The translations under genes were made by a program, and so were the position numbers. Of a stretch of 18,887 nucleotides of DNA, positions 15,197 through 18,887 are shown piece after piece (position 1 is the stretch's first letter; every line of letters begins with the position of its first letter). Source of the DNA: Microcoleus asticus IPMA8. Its GTDB lineage: Bacteria > Cyanobacteriota > Cyanobacteriia > Cyanobacteriales > Microcoleaceae. Below the pieces are notes generated by a model that was not told the DNA's origin, searched no databases, and worked only from the letters and a program-made list of their open reading frames with translations. The stretch lies in assembly GCF_013179805.1 (NCBI RefSeq), contig NZ_SRRZ01000140.1:1-18887 (forward strand). Reading direction: 5' to 3'.

Positions 15197-18100
15197 TTAT
15201 CGGATGACGGCTAAAGCACCGGCGCCTGCGGAGGCGACTGCCGAGGAAAGAGCGGTGAAAAACAGCCACCAAGAGGCAACTTCTGCTGCTTTCCGGGTTT
15301 CTTCTGCTTGTTTTTCGGCTTGTAATTTGATGCTTTCGAGGCGAAGCTGCGCTTCTTGCTGCAAGCGTTCTGCTCTTTGCAAGACGCTGTTGCGGCTTCT
15401 TTCAATTTGATCGATCAAGCGGTTGGCATCTGCTTCGGAAATGTCCTCCCGAGAACTAATTAATGCTACTAAAGTATCGCGGTTGAAGTGACCCAGCCGA
15501 TCGCGCAAAGCGTCAAATCCGGCTTGCGGGTCGTCAAATAACTTCCGCACGTCCCGCGTAATGCCTTCGTAGTTGAGTTCAGGGCGATCGAGCGAATTGA
15601 GGTAATCCCGAACTTTTCCGAGAATCCCGTCAATTACCGACTGAATACCCTCCTGTATTTTCTGAATTTGGAGTTGGAACTCGTCGCGTACCGACAAAAT
15701 TCCATCGACAATGCGATTGGCTTCTGCTTCAGAAATATCCGGCCGCTGAGACAGCAGAGAAACAACTGTAGCTCGATCGATGTGTGACAAGCGCTCGCCC
15801 AAACTGTAAGCGCCGACTTTCGGGTCGTGCAGCAGCAGTTGCAAGTCGCGCTTGATGGCTTCGGGATTTAATTCATCCTTGCCCGTATTGCGCAAATAAT
15901 CTTCTAAAACACTCTGGAAATCGTGCACTTGGCTTTGCATCCGCTTTGCCAAACGGCGCGGCGCTTTCACAATCGAGCCGAGAGTTTCCTGCACTTGGTC
16001 GATAACTTGATTGACTTGTTCCTCGCTCAAATCTTGTCTCTGAGAAAGCAGTTTTACCAAAGTATCGCGATCGACTTGAGACAGGCGGCCGCGCAGCGCT
16101 AAAGCTCCTTCTTTGGGATTTTCCAGCAGTTTTGTCAAATCCCGCTTAATCCCTTCAGGATTGAGTTCTGATTTGCCAGTATTGCGCAGGTAATCTGCAA
16201 GGGCGGTGGTGGTATTGTCGTACTGATCCTTAGCTTTTTCGGCTAACTTTTGCGGCGCGTGCAGCGCGCTGTGCCAAGTTTCTTCGGCGCTGTCGAGAAG
16301 CTGATTTACTTGGTCTTCGCTGAGGTCTTTCCGCTGAGATAGCAATTTTACCAAACTTTCGCGATCGAACCTAGAAGCTCTAGCTCTGAGCGCCCACATT
16401 CCGGCTTCCGGGTTGTCCAGCAGCGTTTTGAAATCGCGCTTGATGCCTTCGGGATTGAGTTCTTCTTTGCCCGTAGACTTCAAGTATTCTTGCACTCTTT
16501 GCCACTGGTTGTCTAGTCGAACTTGCGCTGCTTCTTGGACACCTTTAGCATCTGCTAAAACTACATCTCGCGTCCTTTCCAACTCTTGAACAATCTGTTC
16601 TACTTCCTGAAATCCGAAGTTTTCGCGACCTCTGAGAATTTGCACGAAACTGTCGCGGGTGTAAGGAGAAAGCCGATCGCGCAACTGTTCGTAAGTAGCG
16701 TCGGAATCCTCTAATATTTTTTTGAAAGCGCTGCCGATACCTGCTGCGGTGAGTTCCTCTTTCGGCGTCAGCTTCAAATAAGTTTCGACCCGCCACTGCA
16801 AATCGCGAGCTTTTTCTTGCTCCTCGGCAAAGATCGCGGTTTGTAAAACTCGCTGTCTAATTGCTTCTAATTCCTGGGAAATTTCTTTTATTTTGTCTTG
16901 GGTAAAAACCCCTCGGCTCGCCAGAATTTCCGCAAAATTCGCCTGTTTTAGTTTTTCTAATTCGCGGCGCACGGTTCCTGGATCGGCCGTAGGATCGTAG
17001 AGCACGTCACGAAATTCGCGCTCTATCGCTTGGGGGTTCATCTGCCACGAATAAGTATTGAGCAAGTAGTTTTCTACGTCGGCGCGAATTGGGCTGTAAG
17101 TTTCGGGTTCGCCTTTGACTTGAGCGGTAATTTTATCAGTTTGCTGAGTAACTTTGTCTTTAGCTGCTTTGAGCTGACCGACTACTTTTTCAACATCCAA
17201 GTCTGAAATATCCGTGCGACCCAATACTATTCCCATTAAAGCATTGACTGCCATTGTCGTTGCTTGGGACATCATGGTCGGGCTTTGTCCGGAATTTTGG
17301 CCGCCCAGATTGCCGAGGACTTTTTCTACCCTACTTGCCAATGTATCTGAGACCAAATCTCCCGATTTTGCAGATTTGAGATAGTCTACTAATTGGGCGA
17401 TACCGTCTGATGGCTGCCCTTGTTTTCCTACTTGTTTCCAAGCATCTTGGAGTTGGTCTACAATGCGGTTTACGTCGCGTTTTGATAAGTCCGATCGCGA
17501 ACTTACTAAATCTACGAGAGTTTGCCGATCGAGATTAGGCAAATTTTCGCCAGCAATTGCTTTGAGTTGGGGATCGTTGAGCAATTTTTCAAATTCGCTG
17601 CGCATCCCTTTGATGTCTAATTCCGGCGGTTTGAGGCTTTGGATGTAGTCTTCGACGTTTTCGCGCAAGCTTGTGGGGTCGATCGCGCTACCCAGTTCGT
17701 GGCCCACTGCTGCTGCTGCTGCTTTGGCTGTGGCGACGACTTGGTTGCTGGCTGCTTTGGCGCCGATGGCCGAGGCTGCGGTGCCGACAATGGCTTGAAA
17801 GCCTGATGTCGCGGTGTTGACGACGGAACCGATCAGGGAACCGACGGTAGTGGAGCTCACCCAGACGAGCATTGAGAAATAGGCGGCCCAGACGACTAAA
17901 CCGACGATCGCACCTAAACCGGGACTGCTAATCAAGCTCAGCTTAACTGCCAGCAAGCAAGCGAAAAATAAAGCGACGGTGACGGTGATTAGCGTCCAAG
18001 TGCCTACTTTTCTGCCGATGTGGCGGACTGGGGAGCTGCCGCTATCCGAGCGGTTGCCGTCGTCATGGGATTGTCCCATGTAGGAAAGGCCTGCAGCTAC

Positions 18101-18295
18101 TGATAAATTTGTTAGCAAGAGTTGGAAAGCGCAGGCGAGCACGACTCCAGCTATCAAGGCGATAAAAAATTGCGGCCCGGAATAGAGGAGTGCTGCGTCT
18201 TCTGCTGTGTTTGTAGTAGTCTGCTCTACTGGCACTTGGGCCAGCCAGAATCCGATGTTATACAGTTGTGGATTTATTGGCAAATTTTGATACAT
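15197..18295 (-). CDS. Membrane-anchored protein with eight ~98-residue repeat units, family unknown
   Basis: A 1032-residue protein I do not recognise by name. Three hydrophobic segments near the N-terminus (about 42-65, 99-122, 126-150) are followed by an Ala/Gly-rich stretch to about 200, then a long soluble part, then a C-terminal hydrophobic helix (1008-1031). The soluble part (215-966) is built of about eight units with a 96-98-residue period. Consensus: DYLrnTGK-ELNPEGIKRD, LL-nP-xG, LR-RLs-xDR-tLV-LLSQR-DiSE-xvNrIvDq. Units near 602, 700, 797 and 896 are the clearest; the first four, especially the second (about 302-382), are degenerate. Charged helical linkers (for example 970-1005) look like coiled coil. 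No catalytic motif is visible, so a structural, scaffolding or membrane-shaping role is possible (inference). The start at 18295 has GAGG about 9 nt upstream. It is followed by a candidate terminator and appears monocistronic. Confidence 0.85.
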   Translation of the reverse strand: MYQNLPINPQLYNIGFWLAQVPVEQTTTNTAEDAALLYSGPQFFIALIAGVVLACAFQLLLTNLSVAAGLSYMGQSHDDGNRSDSGSSPVRHIGRKVGTWTLITVTVALFFACLLAVKLSLISSPGLGAIVGLVVWAAYFSMLVWVSSTTVGSLIGSVVNTATSGFQAIVGTAASAIGAKAASNQVVATAKAAAAAVGHELGSAIDPTSLRENVEDYIQSLKPPELDIKGMRSEFEKLLNDPQLKAIAGENLPNLDRQTLVDLVSSRSDLSKRDVNRIVDQLQDAWKQVGKQGQPSDGIAQLVDYLKSAKSGDLVSDTLASRVEKVLGNLGGQNSGQSPTMMSQATTMAVNALMGIVLGRTDISDLDVEKVVGQLKAAKDKVTQQTDKITAQVKGEPETYSPIRADVENYLLNTYSWQMNPQAIEREFRDVLYDPTADPGTVRRELEKLKQANFAEILASRGVFTQDKIKEISQELEAIRQRVLQTAIFAEEQEKARDLQWRVETYLKLTPKEELTAAGIGSAFKKILEDSDATYEQLRDRLSPYTRDSFVQILRGRENFGFQEVEQIVQELERTRDVVLADAKGVQEAAQVRLDNQWQRVQEYLKSTGKEELNPEGIKRDFKTLLDNPEAGMWALRARASRFDRESLVKLLSQRKDLSEDQVNQLLDSAEETWHSALHAPQKLAEKAKDQYDNTTTALADYLRNTGKSELNPEGIKRDLTKLLENPKEGALALRGRLSQVDRDTLVKLLSQRQDLSEEQVNQVIDQVQETLGSIVKAPRRLAKRMQSQVHDFQSVLEDYLRNTGKDELNPEAIKRDLQLLLHDPKVGAYSLGERLSHIDRATVVSLLSQRPDISEAEANRIVDGILSVRDEFQLQIQKIQEGIQSVIDGILGKVRDYLNSLDRPELNYEGITRDVRKLFDDPQAGFDALRDRLGHFNRDTLVALISSREDISEADANRLIDQIERSRNSVLQRAERLQQEAQLRLESIKLQAEKQAEETRKAAEVASWWLFFTALSSAVASAGAGALAVIR
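15398..17653 (-). repeat. Coding region of eight ~294-bp repeat units
   Basis: The anchor motif ELN-PEGIKRD (or its variants ELDIKGMRSE, QMNPQAIERE, ELTAAGIGSA, ELNYEGITRD) recurs at residues 225, 418, 514, 612, 709, 808 and 906 of the protein, with one further degenerate unit between the first two. The later spacings are 96-99 residues, about 294 bp, consistent with serial duplication. Units 5-7 are most alike, suggesting they are the most recent. Confidence 0.75.
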
Positions 18296-18694
18296 AGTAT
18301 ATTCCTCGTTAAGGGGTGGGTGCGCGCGATCGTTGGCGCGAGTTAACTAATGTATAGTTTTAGACTCATGCCCCCAATGGCAAGCATCGCCTTATTGACG
18401 AGCTAAAGCATCCCCCTACAGTTGGAAGTGTAGAAATATGTCTGCGGCCGGCTGTCTATTTAGGGATATTTGTGCTATGTAAGTTGGCAGTTGTTAAATT
18501 GTTAGTTCTAAGCTATCAGTAAAGCGTGCTGCGGCGCATCCGACATAGATGGTAGTAATGGTAAGTCGGATTAAAATAATTGCAGAGGAAAATCTTTGGT
18601 AGAGCGATATTAAGAGTCGCCACAGAAGCCCAGACAAATTGTTCGCAATTCATCTACCAATGTCATAGCAAATTAGCTTTCAAGGAATTCGATT
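18296..18694. other. 399-bp divergent intergenic region
   Basis: Separates the minus-strand repeat protein from the plus-strand oxidoreductase remnant, so it should hold both promoters. A minus-strand TATACA lies near 18350, without a convincing -35 box. An inverted repeat, ATCCGAC (18538-18544) / GTCGGAT (18565-18571) with a 20-nt centre, could be an operator. I see no gene. Confidence 0.45.
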
Positions 18695-18808
18695 GTGCAG
18701 CGAGAAAGTCATGCAATTATTATTGGCGGCAGTTTAGCAGGACTGTTGGCTTCTAGAGTATTAGCAAAACACTTCGACCGAGTAAGTATTGTTGAACTGG
18801 CGGGGTGA
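18695..18808 (+). pseudogene. N-terminal fragment of FAD-dependent oxidoreductase, interrupted
   Basis: A GTG start at 18695, with AAGGA 8 nt upstream, opens a frame reading SHAIIIGGSLAGLLASR then VSIVE. This is the Rossmann beta-alpha-beta unit with the GGSLAG nucleotide-binding loop and the acidic end of strand 2 (Glu34), typical of FAD-dependent monooxygenases of the UbiH/geranylgeranyl-reductase-like superfamily. Right after VSIVE, where such proteins normally go on with an Arg/Asp-rich segment, the sequence becomes LAG and stops at TGA 18806-18808 inside a GC-rich inverted repeat. None of the three frames to the window end resumes the family. I infer interruption by an inserted element starting near 18797; the rest of the gene may lie beyond the window. 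Confidence 0.6.
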
Positions 18809-18820
18809 CAACCCCGCCGG
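18797..18820. repeat. GC-rich inverted repeat at the oxidoreductase breakpoint
   Basis: GGCGGGGT (18799-18806) and ACCCCGCC (18811-18818) form a perfect 8-bp stem with a GACA loop, extendable by a wobble and a C-G pair. It begins exactly where the oxidoreductase reading frame loses similarity, so it may mark the end of a mobile element or intron-like insertion that extends past the right edge. Confidence 0.5.
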
Positions 18821-18887
18821 AACTCAGACAGGGCTGGTATTTGACCGACTTGTGTTAAAAAAAGATAGGTCAGATGAAAGTTACACT

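Overview
The window looks like chromosomal DNA from a filamentous cyanobacterium, probably of the Microcoleus/Oscillatoria/Phormidium type. The evidence is compositional: GCGATCGC (HIP1-like) octamers and GATCG-rich words are frequent, heptameric short tandem repeats of the cyanobacterial STRR kind occur, and the protein families are typical of cyanobacteria. The genus is inferred, not shown. No rRNA, tRNA, CRISPR array or transposase gene was seen.

Left part (1-6.1 kb): three genes in tandem on the minus strand share an N-terminal DUF4347 domain. The downstream copy (1-953) runs off the left edge. The middle copy (1660-4872) is a complete, probably secreted protein with DUF4347, a beta-helix-like region, a choice-of-anchor-Q-like segment, a Pro/Thr linker and 25 RTX nonapeptides. 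The upstream copy (5637-6068) is decayed. All three keep a similar leader motif in front of the start codon. The spacers between them hold palindromes, a GGCAGAA heptamer run and a possible tiny ORF.

Middle part (6.4-9.7 kb): a conserved but uncharacterised membrane protein (minus strand) is transcribed divergently from an ArnT/PMT-type membrane glycosyltransferase (plus strand), with 74 bp between them.

Right part (9.8-18.9 kb): a 1509-residue hybrid sensor kinase (CHASE4-HAMP-PAS-GAF-HisKA-HATPase-REC-REC-Hpt) carries several in-frame insertions in loops; the clearest is three 51-bp units built of CGATTTT heptamers inside the second receiver domain. Beyond an 885-bp spacer lies a 1032-residue membrane-anchored protein with about eight units of 96-98 residues, of no family I recognise. 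At the right edge, on the plus strand, the first 34 codons of an FAD-dependent oxidoreductase stop at a GC-rich inverted repeat, which suggests a gene broken by an inserted element.

No single operon links these genes. Common themes are the cell envelope and secretion (RTX/DUF4347 proteins, lipid-linked glycosyl transfer, two large membrane proteins), environmental sensing, and heavy colonisation by small repeats. The most interesting leads are the caspase-like His/Cys arrangement in DUF4347 with its loss in the decayed copy, the shared leader motif, the repeat-invaded kinase and the uncharacterised eight-unit membrane protein.
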